NCBI RefSeq assembly: GCF_016863255.1
Contig: NZ_BOON01000008.1
Coordinates: forward strand, 58,267-122,266
Length of the DNA stretch: 64,000 nt
Direction: 5' to 3'
From: Planosporangium mesophilum
GTDB lineage: Bacteria > Actinomycetota > Actinomycetes > Mycobacteriales > Micromonosporaceae
The stretch's first letter is position 1; each line of letters opens with the position of its first letter. Of this stretch, positions 45,521-54,987 are shown one piece after another. Both the position numbers and the translations under genes were made by a program. The notes beneath the pieces were generated by a model that did not search any database, had not been told where the DNA came from, and saw only the letters and a program-made list of their open reading frames with translations.

Positions 45521-47914
45521 CTAGCGGTCGAGCAGGCCCGCCCGGCGGAGCGCGTCGGCCAGTGCGGTGTCGGACGGCGCGCCGCGCCCCTGGCCCTGGC
45601 GTCCCTGCCCCTGGCCCTGGCGTCCCTGTCCCTGTCCCTGCCCCTGGCGCCCCTGTCCCTGGCCGCCTCCGGGGCCGCCCCGCCGCCCGTCGCGGCGTGG
45701 CTCGGCCGGGCCTCGCCGGTCGGGGCGGGTGTCCACCTCGTCGTCCAGCCGCAGTGTGAGCGAGATGCGCTTGCGCGGGATGTCGACGTCGAGCACCCGC
45801 GCGCGCACGATGTCGCCCGGCTTGACCACGTCACGGGGGTCCTTGACGAAGGTCTTCGACAGCGCCGAGACGTGGACCAGGCCGTCCTGGTGTACGCCGA
45901 TGTCGACGAACGCGCCGAACGCGGCGACGTTGGTGACCACGCCCTCGAGCACCATGCCCGGCGTGAGGTCGGCCAGGGTCTCGACGCCGTCGGTGAAGGT
46001 GGCCGTCTTGAACTCGGGGCGCGGGTCGCGGCCCGGCTTCTCCAGCTCGGCCAGGATGTCGGTCACGGTCGGCACGCCGAACGTGTCGTCGACGAACTGC
46101 TCCGGCTTGAGGGACCGCAGCGTACGGGTGTTGCCGATCAGGCCCTTGAGGTCGCCGCCGGTCGACTCCAGGATGCGGCGCACCACCGGGTACGACTCGG
46201 GGTGCACGCTGGAGGAGTCGAGCGGGTCGTCGCCGCCGGGGATGCGCAGGAAGCCGGCGCACTGCTCGAACGCCTTGGGGCCCAGCCGCGGCACATCCTT
46301 GATCGACCGGCGGGACCGGAACGGGCCGTTGGCGTCGCGGTGCGCCACGATGCTGCGCGCCAGGCTGTCGCCGATGCCCGACACCCGGGTCAGCAGCGGT
46401 ACCGACGCGGTGTTGACGTCGACACCGACCCCGTTCACGCAGTCCTCGACCACGGCGTCGAGCGAGCGCGACAGCTTCACCTCGGCCAGGTCGTGTTGGT
46501 ACTGGCCGACGCCGATCGACTTGGGATCGATCTTCACCAGCTCGGCGAGCGGGTCCTGGAGCCGGCGGGCGATCGACACGGCGCCGCGCAGCGACACGTC
46601 CAGGTCCGGCAACTCGGACGAGGCGTACGCGGAGGCCGAGTACACCGAGGCGCCGGCCTCCGAGACCACGATCTTGGTGAGGTTCAGCTCGGGGTGGCGC
46701 TTGAGCAGGTCACCGGCGAGCTTGTCGGTCTCCCGGGAGGCGGTACCGTTGCCGATCGCGATCAGCTCGACCTTGTGCGCCGCCGCGAGCCGGGCCAGGG
46801 TCGCGAGCGACTCGTCCCAGCGGCGGCGGGGCTCGTGCGGGTAGATCGTCTCGGTCGCGACCACCTTGCCGGTCGCGTCGACCACGGCCACCTTCACGCC
46901 GGTACGCAGGCCGGGGTCGAGGCCCATGGTCGGCCGGGTACCGGCCGGCGCGGCGAGCAGCAGGTCGCGCAGGTTCGCGGCGAACACCCGTACCGCCTCG
47001 TCCTCGGCCGCCTGCCACAGCCGGCCCCGCAGGTCGATGCCCAGGTGCACCAGGATCCGGGTACGCCAGGCCCAGCGCACCGTGTCCAACAGCCAGCGGT
47101 CGGCCGGCCGGCCGCGGTCGGCGATGTCGAACCGCTGAGCGATCTTCACCTCGAACGAACTGGTCGTCGGCGGCGCGTCGGGGTCCACCGGCTCCGGCTC
47201 CAGGACGAGGTCGAGGACCTCCTCCTTCTCGCCCCGGAACATCGCCAGGATCCGGTGCGACGGCAGCTTGGTGTACGGCTCGGCGAAGTCGAAGTAGTCG
47301 GCGAACTTCGCGCCGGCGTCCTGCCTGCCGTCGCGTACCTTCGCGACGAGCCGGCCCCGCGTCCACATCTCCTCGCGGAGCGTGCCGATCAGGTCCGCGT
47401 CCTCGCCGAAGCGCTCGATCAGGATCGCCCGCGCCCCGTCCAGCGCCGCCGAGGCGTCGGCCACACCCTTGTCAGCGTCGACGTATCCGCCGGCGGTCGC
47501 CTGCGGGTCGAGCGTCGGGTCAGCGAGCAGCTGGTCGGCGAGCGGTTCCAGGCCCGCCTCGCGGGCGATCTGGGCCTTGGTACGACGCTTCGGCTTGTAC
47601 GGCAGGTAGATGTCCTCGAGCCGGGCTTTCGAGTCGGCAGCCATGATCTGCGCTTCGAGCTCGCCGTCGAGCTTGCCCTGGCTGCGGATCGACTCGAGGA
47701 TCGCGGCCCGCCGCTCCTCCATCTCGCGCAGGTAGCGCAGCCGCTCCTCGAGCGTGCGCAGCTGCGCGTCGTCGAGCATCTCGGTGGCTTCCTTGCGGTA
47801 GCGGGCGATGAAGGGCACGGTGGCCCCGCCGTCGAGGAGGTCGACGGCGGCCTTGACCTGCCGCTCGCGTACGCCGAGCTCGTCGGCGATCCGCTGGTAC
47901 ACAGACGTCGTCAC
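45521..47914 (-). CDS. tex: Tex family RNA-binding transcription accessory protein
   Basis: A 797-aa protein related to Tex/Spt6. N-terminal helical domains (VPFIARYRKEATEMLDD), a YqgF/RNase H-like core (TMGLDPGLRTGVKVAVVD), helix-hairpin-helix repeats (TASVPLLTRVSGIGDSLARS) and an S1 domain (about 640-715, PGMVLEGVVTNVAAFGAFVD). The last 60 residues add a low-complexity Gly/Gln/Arg tract encoded by short repeats at about 45586-45675, absent from typical Tex. GTG 47914 gives MTTSVYQRIADELG, the family start. A strong hairpin lies upstream, so it has its own promoter. Confidence 0.94.
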   Translation of the reverse strand: MTTSVYQRIADELGVRERQVKAAVDLLDGGATVPFIARYRKEATEMLDDAQLRTLEERLRYLREMEERRAAILESIRSQGKLDGELEAQIMAADSKARLEDIYLPYKPKRRTKAQIAREAGLEPLADQLLADPTLDPQATAGGYVDADKGVADASAALDGARAILIERFGEDADLIGTLREEMWTRGRLVAKVRDGRQDAGAKFADYFDFAEPYTKLPSHRILAMFRGEKEEVLDLVLEPEPVDPDAPPTTSSFEVKIAQRFDIADRGRPADRWLLDTVRWAWRTRILVHLGIDLRGRLWQAAEDEAVRVFAANLRDLLLAAPAGTRPTMGLDPGLRTGVKVAVVDATGKVVATETIYPHEPRRRWDESLATLARLAAAHKVELIAIGNGTASRETDKLAGDLLKRHPELNLTKIVVSEAGASVYSASAYASSELPDLDVSLRGAVSIARRLQDPLAELVKIDPKSIGVGQYQHDLAEVKLSRSLDAVVEDCVNGVGVDVNTASVPLLTRVSGIGDSLARSIVAHRDANGPFRSRRSIKDVPRLGPKAFEQCAGFLRIPGGDDPLDSSSVHPESYPVVRRILESTGGDLKGLIGNTRTLRSLKPEQFVDDTFGVPTVTDILAELEKPGRDPRPEFKTATFTDGVETLADLTPGMVLEGVVTNVAAFGAFVDIGVHQDGLVHVSALSKTFVKDPRDVVKPGDIVRARVLDVDIPRKRISLTLRLDDEVDTRPDRRGPAEPRRDGRRGGPGGGQGQGRQGQGQGQGRQGQGQGRQGQGRGAPSDTALADALRRAGLLDR

Positions 47915-48013
47915 GATCTTGATCCGCCTTCGTGGTGGGTTCGGGGTGCATTGTGCCGGTACCCGACCCCGGTTGTCGCGCCACCCGGCCGGCGGTGTCG
48001 CACATCGCCGCGT

Positions 48014-48054
48014 CAAGATCGTCACATCGCGGTCCGCGCGATGTGACGATCTTG
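48014..48054 (-). terminator. Perfect 18-bp hairpin after the CU044_5270-like gene
   Basis: CAAGATCGTCACATCGCG (48014-48031) and its exact complement (48037-48054) enclose GTCCG. It begins six bases past the stop of the sigma-factor partner gene on the minus strand, separating that operon from tex. Confidence 0.8.
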
Positions 48055-48059
48055 CGGTG

Positions 48060-49217
48060 TCACCGGCCGGGCATGGCACCCATCGCGGCCACGATCTGCC
48101 GGCTCACGGCGGTGTACCCGACCGTGGTGCCCGCCTTGACGCCGGGGATGTAGTCGTTGCGGAGGATGACCCTCCGTTCGCCGATGACTTCGCCGCTCGC
48201 CGGATCGAAGATCAGCTCGACCCGCTCCTGGCCGTGGTCGGACATGGCGACCGCCACGCCGTGGCGCCCCTCGAGGTTCACCGAGTCACCGACCAGGCGT
48301 ACGCCCGGGATCAGCGCGGCGGCGCTGAACAGCGCGGCCCGCAGATCGGCGGGGACGACGCCGGAACGCAGGATGTCGCGGACGAACACGAACGCCTCGT
48401 CGTCGCGCCCGCGCCCGGCACCCGCCGAGTCGCGGTAGATGCGCTCCAGCAGCTTGCGGGGGTCGCGGGGCAGGCCCGCCATGAACGGCGGGGTCGGCTC
48501 CTGCCAGAAGCCGCCGGCCAGCCGCTCGGCGATCTGCTCCGGGCTCCAGTCGTAGACGACGGTCCCGCTGCTGTCGCGCGGCTCGTCGCCGGGCCGGGAT
48601 ACGCCGCGCGGATAGAACAGGCCGGCCGGGGCCTTGCGTACCTCGGTCTTGGGCTCCGCCAGCGCGTCCGGGCAGGCCTCGGCCTTCGCCTCGTCACCCG
48701 GCCGCAGGAACCGCCGCTCCGCGTCGGCGGTCTGCCGGGTCATCCACTGGGCGTCCCAGTCCTTCGGCACCCACGTCTCTGAAACGTTCTTGTGCAGGTA
48801 GAACAGTCGGTCGCAGGGGGCGCGGCTGGCGATGCCGGTGCTCGCCACCTCCACCCTCCGCAGGTAGTAGAACTGCCCCGGGGCCAGGGGCGGGTCGCTG
48901 GCGGAGATCGCGGCTTCGGCGGCCCGGTTGAGCTCGGTGGCCGCGGCCTCGTGTCCGATCACCGGCCTGCCGTCGCGGGTGACCAGCGTGTCGACGGCTA
49001 CCGTGGCCAGGGCGATCGCGCCGGCCAGGCCGGCCGCGACCGCGAACCGGATCGCGGGGTGGCGGCCGCGCAGGAGAGCAATCGACCAGCGACGCCTGCG
49101 AGCCGCCGGGCGCTCCGGCAACCCGGCCAGTACCTCGTGCCGGATCCGGCGCAACGCCGCCGCATCGGGCTCGGGTACGTCCGCACCCAACCGCTTGACC
49201 AGTGTGATCTCATCCAT
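48060..49217 (-). CDS. CU044_5270 family membrane protein (sigma-factor partner)
   Basis: A 385-aa protein with a cytoplasmic N-terminus (LRRIRHEVLAGLPERPAARR), one membrane helix (about 57-77, RFAVAAGLAGAIALATVAVD) and a large external domain ending in FDPASGEVIGERRVIL. This layout is that of the CU044_5270 family, usually found after ECF sigma genes in actinobacteria. Its ATG overlaps the sigma stop by eight bases. A role as anti-sigma or sensor is likely by position; no anti-sigma zinc motif is visible. Confidence 0.85.
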   Translation of the reverse strand: MDEITLVKRLGADVPEPDAAALRRIRHEVLAGLPERPAARRRRWSIALLRGRHPAIRFAVAAGLAGAIALATVAVDTLVTRDGRPVIGHEAAATELNRAAEAAISASDPPLAPGQFYYLRRVEVASTGIASRAPCDRLFYLHKNVSETWVPKDWDAQWMTRQTADAERRFLRPGDEAKAEACPDALAEPKTEVRKAPAGLFYPRGVSRPGDEPRDSSGTVVYDWSPEQIAERLAGGFWQEPTPPFMAGLPRDPRKLLERIYRDSAGAGRGRDDEAFVFVRDILRSGVVPADLRAALFSAAALIPGVRLVGDSVNLEGRHGVAVAMSDHGQERVELIFDPASGEVIGERRVILRNDYIPGVKAGTTVGYTAVSRQIVAAMGAMPGR

Positions 49218-49800
49218 TCCGCATCGTCTCCTCCGTCTGGTACGTACCGGGGCCGGCGAGCGCGGGCCGCAGCCGCTTGCGGGCGCGGTACAGGCGCGAG
49301 CGCACGGTGCCCGCCGGGATGTCGAGGGCCCGCCCGATCTCGTCGAGATCGAGATCGGCCCAGGCGTACAGCAGCAGGACGTCGCGCTCCCGAGCCGGGA
49401 GCCCGGCGAGTAGCGCGCCGACCCGGCGTGCCGCCGCGCCCGCGTCGACCCTGCTGGCGATCCCTTCGGCGGGGCAGGGCACGGCCCCGGGGCCGGCGGC
49501 CGCGCGGGCGAGCGCGTCCAGTTGCCGGGCCTCGTCGCGAAGATGTCTGCGCATGAGATTGGTGGCGATGCCGTAGAGCCAGGCCCGGGCGTCCGGGCGA
49601 GCGGGGTCGTACCGCTCGCGCCGCTCGAACGCGACGAGGAACGTCTGCCCGACGAGGTCGTCGGCGACGTGCGGACCCAGCCGTCGGGTCACATAGCGGT
49701 GCAGCGTCGGGGCGTGCCGGTCGAACAGCGCCGCGAACAGGTCGGGCGAGTCGCCCGACCGTCCGATCAGATCGGCGTCCGTGTACGTCGGCGGCTCCAT
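49210..49800 (-). CDS. ECF subfamily RNA polymerase sigma factor
   Basis: A 196-aa sigma-70-family factor with region 2 (LFDRHAPTLHRYVTRRLG, then RAWLYGIATNLMRRHLRDEA) and region 4 (LPARERDVLLLYAWADLDLD then IPAGTVRSRLYRARKRL). No region 3 is present, as in ECF factors. ATG 49800 (MEPPTYTDADL) is chosen, though no clear ribosome-binding site precedes it; a GTG further upstream is possible. It is co-transcribed with the overlapping CU044_5270-type gene. It is divergent from the PAS sensor gene, and regulatory sites are expected in the 195-bp spacer, but none was recognised. Confidence 0.93.
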   Translation of the reverse strand: MEPPTYTDADLIGRSGDSPDLFAALFDRHAPTLHRYVTRRLGPHVADDLVGQTFLVAFERRERYDPARPDARAWLYGIATNLMRRHLRDEARQLDALARAAAGPGAVPCPAEGIASRVDAGAAARRVGALLAGLPARERDVLLLYAWADLDLDEIGRALDIPAGTVRSRLYRARKRLRPALAGPGTYQTEETMRNG

Positions 49801-49995
49801 CGGGTCGGTGAGGGTTGATCTGTCCGGGACCAGTGTCACACCTGTAATTGCCCGCACGGCCGGTTCGCGTTCGCGTGGGGACAATAGCGGCCTCATCGGC
49901 CGACCGGATGATGTACAGCCGTCTGTTCCCTTGATAGAACCGGACAACGAGTGCGAACTGTGACCAGCCGCGAGAAAGATCGACAAAGGGAACGG

Positions 49996-51822
49996 GTGTC
50001 CACGCGGATCACTGCCGGTTACCTCACGCTGATGGCCGTGCTCGGCGTCAGCGTGTTCGCCGCACCCGGCTGGGCCGCCGTGACCTGGGCCGCGGTCGGT
50101 CTGACCAGCGTCTGTGCGGTGGTGGTCGGCGTGCGTCGGTACGCACCCCGGGCGCGGGCGCCCTGGTGGTTGCTGGCCGGGGCGATCCTGGCGATGGCGG
50201 CCGGTGACACCATCTTCGGCGCCGCGGTCCGGCGGCCGGGGGACCCGTCGCCGGTCATGGTCGACGTCTGCTACCTGTCGATGCTCCCCCTCGTACTGGC
50301 GGGGCTCATTCAGCTGACGCGGACCAGCGTGGTGCTGCGCGACCGGACCCGGCTGCTCGACCTGCTGACGTTCACCTGCGCGGCGGCGCTGGTCCTCTGG
50401 ATCGTGGTCCTGGGGCCGGGCATCCGCGCGAACGGCCTCGACGGTCTGGACAAGTCGGTGCTGGCGGCGTACATGGTGGGCGACCTGCTGCTGCTGACCG
50501 TGTCGATGCGGTTGATGGTGGCGGCGCGGCGCAGCTCGGCGGTCGCCCTGCTGGCCGTCGGGGTGTGGGGCGTGGTGGCGGCCGACAGCGCCTACTGGAT
50601 CGCCGACCTGTCCGGCGGCTGGCAGCCGGGAGGGCCGGGGGAGCTCGGGTACCTGCTCTTCTACGTCTGCTGGGGCGCGGCCGCGCTGCGGCCGTCGATG
50701 GTCCGGCTGACGATGCCGGCGCAGGCCGGGCCCGCGCGCCTGCCCCACTGGTGGATAGCGGTGATGTGGCTGTCGCTGACGGTCCCCGCCGGGGCGCTGT
50801 TCGTCGAGTCGGTGGCCGGCCCGCCGCGGAACGGCCTGGTCATCGCGGTGGCCACGATCATCATGGCCGCGCTCGTCCTCACCCGACTCTCCGACGCCAT
50901 CACCAAGCACCGCCGGTCCCTGGCCCGGGAGCGCGGCCTGCGCGAGGCGTGCGGACCGCTGATGGTCGCCACCGGCCAGGCCGGCGTGGCCGCGGCGATC
51001 CGGGCCGCGATCGACGGCCTCGCACCGTCGGGTGCGCCGCACCGCGTCGTGTTCGACCCGGGGGACGGCGCCGTGCCGGCCGGCGACGGCGAGGGGCGGC
51101 GGCCGTCCGATCGCTATCCGGTACCCGCGCCGGCCCCCGACCGGCGCTCGCGGCTGGCACCTACCCGGACCCTGCACCCGGACCTGCGGGGGCGGCTGGG
51201 GGGTTTCGAGACCACCCTGGTCTGCCCGCTCACCGTCGACCTGCCCACCGCCGGTGGCGGCGCCCTGTTCGTGGCCGCCGACGACGAGGTCCTCGGGGCC
51301 ATGCGGGACTCCGTCGAGGTACTCGCGGCACAGGCGGCGCTGGCGCTGGAACGGATCGCGCTGACCGACGCGGCCAACCGCCACGACAGCGACCGGTACG
51401 TGCGTACGGTCGTCCAGAACACCGCTGACGTCGTGGTCGTCCTGGACGACGAGCGGATCCGGTACGCGAGCCCGTCGCTGGCCACGGTCCTCGGCATCGA
51501 GCTGCCCGCCTTCGGCGCCTTCGGCGACCTGATCCGGCCGGAGGACCGCGAGCAGGTGGTGCGGACCCTGGAGCGGGCCCGGCGGTCCCGGGCCGACGAG
51601 GGCGCCCGCGACTGCTGGAGCCTGCGGCGCCCGGACGGCACCCGGGTACTGGTCGAGGTCAGCTGCCGGGACCTGCGGGCCGACCGGATGGTACGCGGCA
51701 TCGTCGTCACCATGCGCGACGTCACCGCCCAACGCGGCCAGGAGCGGGAACTCATCCGGCAGGCGCTGCTGGACTCGCCAGCCGGCTTCAACCGTCGCAG
51801 CTCCACCAGCAAGTACCGGTGA
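49996..51822 (+). CDS. Membrane PAS sensor protein lacking a GGDEF domain
   Basis: About 608 aa. Eight or so helices (about 5-290) are followed by a GAF-like region (about 315-455) and a PAS domain (about 470-575, NTADVVVVLDDERIRYASPS, ending MRDVTAQRGQERELIRQALL). In relatives this linker runs directly into GGDEF (LHDSLTGLANR); here it reads LLDSPAGFNRRSSTSKYR and stops. The protein therefore looks truncated at the domain border and should not make cyclic di-GMP. GTG 49996 has AAGGG five bases upstream; GTG 49951 or 49960 would add up to 15 residues. Confidence 0.82.
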   Translation: MSTRITAGYLTLMAVLGVSVFAAPGWAAVTWAAVGLTSVCAVVVGVRRYAPRARAPWWLLAGAILAMAAGDTIFGAAVRRPGDPSPVMVDVCYLSMLPLVLAGLIQLTRTSVVLRDRTRLLDLLTFTCAAALVLWIVVLGPGIRANGLDGLDKSVLAAYMVGDLLLLTVSMRLMVAARRSSAVALLAVGVWGVVAADSAYWIADLSGGWQPGGPGELGYLLFYVCWGAAALRPSMVRLTMPAQAGPARLPHWWIAVMWLSLTVPAGALFVESVAGPPRNGLVIAVATIIMAALVLTRLSDAITKHRRSLARERGLREACGPLMVATGQAGVAAAIRAAIDGLAPSGAPHRVVFDPGDGAVPAGDGEGRRPSDRYPVPAPAPDRRSRLAPTRTLHPDLRGRLGGFETTLVCPLTVDLPTAGGGALFVAADDEVLGAMRDSVEVLAAQAALALERIALTDAANRHDSDRYVRTVVQNTADVVVVLDDERIRYASPSLATVLGIELPAFGAFGDLIRPEDREQVVRTLERARRSRADEGARDCWSLRRPDGTRVLVEVSCRDLRADRMVRGIVVTMRDVTAQRGQERELIRQALLDSPAGFNRRSSTSKYR

Positions 51823-51843
51823 CGGGGAGACTAGGCTGTCACG

Positions 51844-52701
51844 GTGACCGATGCTCTCGCCGCCGGTACCGTCCGCCTCGCCGACCGCAACGTCCCCCGC
51901 CTGGGCTACGGCGCGATGCGGCTGCCCGGACCGGGGGTGTGGGGGCCGCCCCGGGACCGCGACGAGGCGCTCGCGGTCCTGCGCCGCGCCGTGGAGCTGG
52001 GGATACGGGTCATCGACACGGCCTGGTACTACGGCGACGACGTGGCGAACGAGCTGATCGCGGCGGCACTGCGCCCGTACCCTGACGATCTGGTCCTGGT
52101 CACCAAGCTGGGTGGCGCCCGGCGCCCGGACGCCTCCTGGTACCCCGCGGTCAGCGACGCCGAGCTGCGCGCCGGCTGCGAGCGCGACCTGCGGGTGCTC
52201 GGGCTGGACTCGGTTCCGGTGGTGCACCTGCGCTGGATGGGCGGGGAGAGCGTCGACGGGGTCACCTTCGCCGATGCCCTCGGCACCATGCTGGACCTGC
52301 GCGCCGCGGGCAAGATCCAGCGGATCGGTCTGTCCAATGTGACCCTCGAACAGCTCGAGCAGGCCCTGGCCGTGACCGAGGTGGCGAGCGTGTCCAACCA
52401 GTACGGCCCGACCATGCGCGACGACCAGCCGGTCCTCGACCGGTGCGCGGCCGAGGGCATCCCGTACCTGCCGTTCTTCCCGCTGGTGTCCGGCCCCGGG
52501 GTGAGCGGCGACGACCGGCTCGCCGAGGTCGCCGGCCGGTACGGGGTCAGCCCGGCGCAGGCCGCCATCGCCTGGCTGCTGCAGCGTTCACCGGTGATGC
52601 TGCCGATCCCGGGTACCAGCCGGGTGGCGCACCTGGAGGAGAACGTCGCGGCGGCCGGGCTGCGTCTGGACGACAAAGACCTGGCGCTGCTGGACGGCTG
52701 A
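51844..52701 (+). CDS. Aldo/keto reductase
   Basis: A 285-aa NADPH-dependent oxidoreductase of the AKR superfamily. The catalytic tetrad is visible: Asp and Tyr in RVIDTAWYYGDD, Lys in VTKLGG, His in VVHLRWMG. Cofactor residues include IPGTSRVAHLEENV near the C-terminus. Substrate is probably a small aldehyde or ketone; not decidable from sequence. GTG 51844 is supported only by a distant GGGGAG. Confidence 0.92.
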   Translation: MTDALAAGTVRLADRNVPRLGYGAMRLPGPGVWGPPRDRDEALAVLRRAVELGIRVIDTAWYYGDDVANELIAAALRPYPDDLVLVTKLGGARRPDASWYPAVSDAELRAGCERDLRVLGLDSVPVVHLRWMGGESVDGVTFADALGTMLDLRAAGKIQRIGLSNVTLEQLEQALAVTEVASVSNQYGPTMRDDQPVLDRCAAEGIPYLPFFPLVSGPGVSGDDRLAEVAGRYGVSPAQAAIAWLLQRSPVMLPIPGTSRVAHLEENVAAAGLRLDDKDLALLDG

Positions 52702-52706
52702 GCGGG

Positions 52707-54323
52707 TCAGCCGCCCGCGGGTAGCTCGGCGTGGACCATCGTGCCGCGGCCGGGCGCGCTGACGATGTCCAGGCGCCCGCCGGCCGCCTCGGCCCGCTCG
52801 CGCATCGACCGGATGCCGAGCCGCCCGCGGAAGTCGCCGCCCGGGGTGAAGCCCTGGCCGTCGTCGATGATCTCCAGCACCACGTCCGGCTCCTGCGCGT
52901 ACAGCCGCAGCCTGACCTGACCGGCCCTGGCGTGCTTGGCCGCGTTGGCGATCGCCTCCTGGGCGATGCGGTACAGCGCGCGGCGCACCTCGGGGCCGAC
53001 GGCGGGCTCCGCGCCCAGCTCCGCGCTGGTACGGCAGCCGTGCAGGGTGTGCAGCGTCTCCAGCAGCCGGCCGAGCGCGGCGGTCAAGCCGTTGTCCGCC
53101 AACGCGTCGGGGCGTAGGCGTTGGATGAGTCCCTGCATCTCGGCCAGCCCCGCCACCGCCGTCTCCTGGATCCAGGCAACCGACTGCTGCGCCTGCGCGG
53201 TGTCGCTGTGGAGCAGGCCGCCGGCGGCGCCGGCGCCGAGGCTGATGCCGTACAGCGTCTGTACCACCGAGTCGTGCAGTTCGCGCGCCAGCCACTCGCG
53301 CTCCCGGACGGCGACCTGCTCCTCGTCCGCGGTCCGGCGCCGGCCGTCGTCCACCAGTTGCGCGGCCTCGCCGGCGGTGAGGTTGATCAGCATCCGCTCG
53401 GCCGGGCCGGGCTGGCCACCGTCGGCCCACCGGGCGCACAGTGCGCCCAGGACGGCCGCCCGGGCCGGCAGCGGTACGCAGAGCACGGAGCCGGTCTCCA
53501 TCCGCCAGAGGGTGGCCGGGCGCCGCTGCGCCAGCAGTCGCGACACGGTGGCCGGATCGAGCGGCCCGGCGCCGTTCGGCGCGACGGAGGTCGCGCTCGA
53601 CGCCGCGCCGGCGATCGAACTCGCGGCCGCGTCGACCATCGGCGCGGCCGCGACCGGGACCAGCGCCCGCCGTCCGTCGGGGAGGTACACCGCGCAGTCG
53701 ACCGCCCCGGTCAGTGCGACGACCCGGTCGACCAGTACCTGCAACTGGTCGCCGTGGCGGTTCCGCGCCGCGAGCCCACCCGGCCCACCCGGCCCACCGG
53801 GGCCGTCCGGCGCGACCTCCGGCGGTACCAGGCCGGCGACCGTGGCGAGCGGCGCCAACAGGCGGAGCTCGCGGGCGCTGACCCCGCCGCCGTGCCGGTA
53901 GCCCAGGCCGAGCACCCCGGTCACCGAGCCGAACCCGGGGATCGGGAGGTAGAGCACCCGGCGCAGGCCGGCGGCGGCGAGCGCCCGCTCGTGGCGGTAC
54001 CGCGGGTGCCGCAGTCCGGCCACCAGCGGGGTGCCGCCGCGCAGCGCGGTACCGGCGAGCGTGTCGCCGAGCGGCACCCGTACCCCGCGCCGCCAGGTCG
54101 CCACCGGTCCGGCCACGGCCCGGGTCACCAGGACCCCGTCGGAGTCGGCGGTGAGGACCGTGGCGTTCGACGCGGTGGCGAGGGCGCGGGCGTGGGCGCA
54201 GAGCCGCTCCAGTACCCGCCGGGAGTCGTGCCCGGCGACGACCTCGGCGTTGAGCTCCGCGAGCGCACGGGCGAGCCGTGCGTACCCGTCGGCCGGGCGG
54301 GCATGCCGGCGCGAACTGACCAC
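52707..54323 (-). CDS. NarL-type sensor histidine kinase with two GAF-like domains
   Basis: A 538-aa soluble kinase. GAF 1 (about 35-170) and GAF 2 (about 195-330) are followed by a HisKA_3 helix with the phosphoacceptor His (WLARELHDSVVQTLYGI) and a HATPase_c domain (IAQEAIANAAKHA, IDDGQGFTPGG, GIRSMRERAEAAGG). No membrane helix is visible, so the signal is cytosolic, perhaps redox or gas, as GAF kinases often sense. GTG 54323 has GGAGGG in the 16-base gap after the response regulator gene, its cognate partner. Confidence 0.92.
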   Translation of the reverse strand: MVSSRRHARPADGYARLARALAELNAEVVAGHDSRRVLERLCAHARALATASNATVLTADSDGVLVTRAVAGPVATWRRGVRVPLGDTLAGTALRGGTPLVAGLRHPRYRHERALAAAGLRRVLYLPIPGFGSVTGVLGLGYRHGGGVSARELRLLAPLATVAGLVPPEVAPDGPGGPGGPGGLAARNRHGDQLQVLVDRVVALTGAVDCAVYLPDGRRALVPVAAAPMVDAAASSIAGAASSATSVAPNGAGPLDPATVSRLLAQRRPATLWRMETGSVLCVPLPARAAVLGALCARWADGGQPGPAERMLINLTAGEAAQLVDDGRRRTADEEQVAVREREWLARELHDSVVQTLYGISLGAGAAGGLLHSDTAQAQQSVAWIQETAVAGLAEMQGLIQRLRPDALADNGLTAALGRLLETLHTLHGCRTSAELGAEPAVGPEVRRALYRIAQEAIANAAKHARAGQVRLRLYAQEPDVVLEIIDDGQGFTPGGDFRGRLGIRSMRERAEAAGGRLDIVSAPGRGTMVHAELPAGG

Positions 54324-54339
54324 AGGTGGGGCCCTCCGG

Positions 54340-54987
54340 TCAACTGGGGGTCGTCTCGTTCACGGGCACCAGCCCGACCCGCATGGCGTACAGCGCGGCC
54401 TGGGTCCGGCTCTGCGAGTTCAGCTTGGCGAGGATGTTGCTGACGTGGGTCTTCACGGTCTGCGGCGCGATGTGCAGCTCCCGCGCGATCTGGCCGTTGG
54501 CCCGCCCCCGGGCCAGGAGCATGAGGACCTGCTCCTCGCGCCGGGTCAGCTGCGGCGGCCCGCCCGACACGTTGACGTCGCGTACCAGCCGCGCGGCGAC
54601 CGCGGGCGAGAGCTGCACCTGGCCGGCGGCCGCCGCCCGGACCGCCCGCTGCAGCTCCTCGGCGTCGGTGTCCTTGAGCAAGTACCCGACCGCACCGGCG
54701 TGCAGCGCGTCGGCGATGAGGTGGTCCTCGAGGTATCCGGTGAGGGCGAGGACCTCGATCGTGGGCAGCTCGCGGCGGATCGCGGCGGTCGCGCTGACCC
54801 CGTCAAGCCCGGGCATGAGCAGGTCCATCAGGACCAGGTCGGGGTGCAGCCGGTGGGCGAGGTCGACTGCCTGCCGGCCGTCGACGGCCTCGCCGACGGT
54901 GTGCAGGTCCTTGCTCAGGCTGAGGAAGGCGCGCAGGCCGTGGCGCACCATCGCGTGATCGTCGGCGAGCACGATGCGGATGTTCAC
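54340..54987 (-). CDS. NarL/FixJ family response regulator
   Basis: A 215-aa regulator with receiver domain (DD at 9-10; phosphoacceptor Asp in LVLMDLLMPGLDG; Lys in LLKDTDAEEL) and C-terminal LuxR HTH (LTRREEQVLMLLARGRANGQ, APQTVKTHVSNILAKL). GTG 54987 is preceded by GAGGTGGG. It heads a two-gene operon with the GAF kinase. Confidence 0.94.
   Translation of the reverse strand: MNIRIVLADDHAMVRHGLRAFLSLSKDLHTVGEAVDGRQAVDLAHRLHPDLVLMDLLMPGLDGVSATAAIRRELPTIEVLALTGYLEDHLIADALHAGAVGYLLKDTDAEELQRAVRAAAAGQVQLSPAVAARLVRDVNVSGGPPQLTRREEQVLMLLARGRANGQIARELHIAPQTVKTHVSNILAKLNSQSRTQAALYAMRVGLVPVNETTPS

Noticed and set aside
49863..52227. Minus-strand open frame continuing upstream of the ECF sigma gene
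   Set aside because: Sigma homology starts at about 49800. The upstream part lies antisense to the PAS sensor gene and has no recognisable domain.
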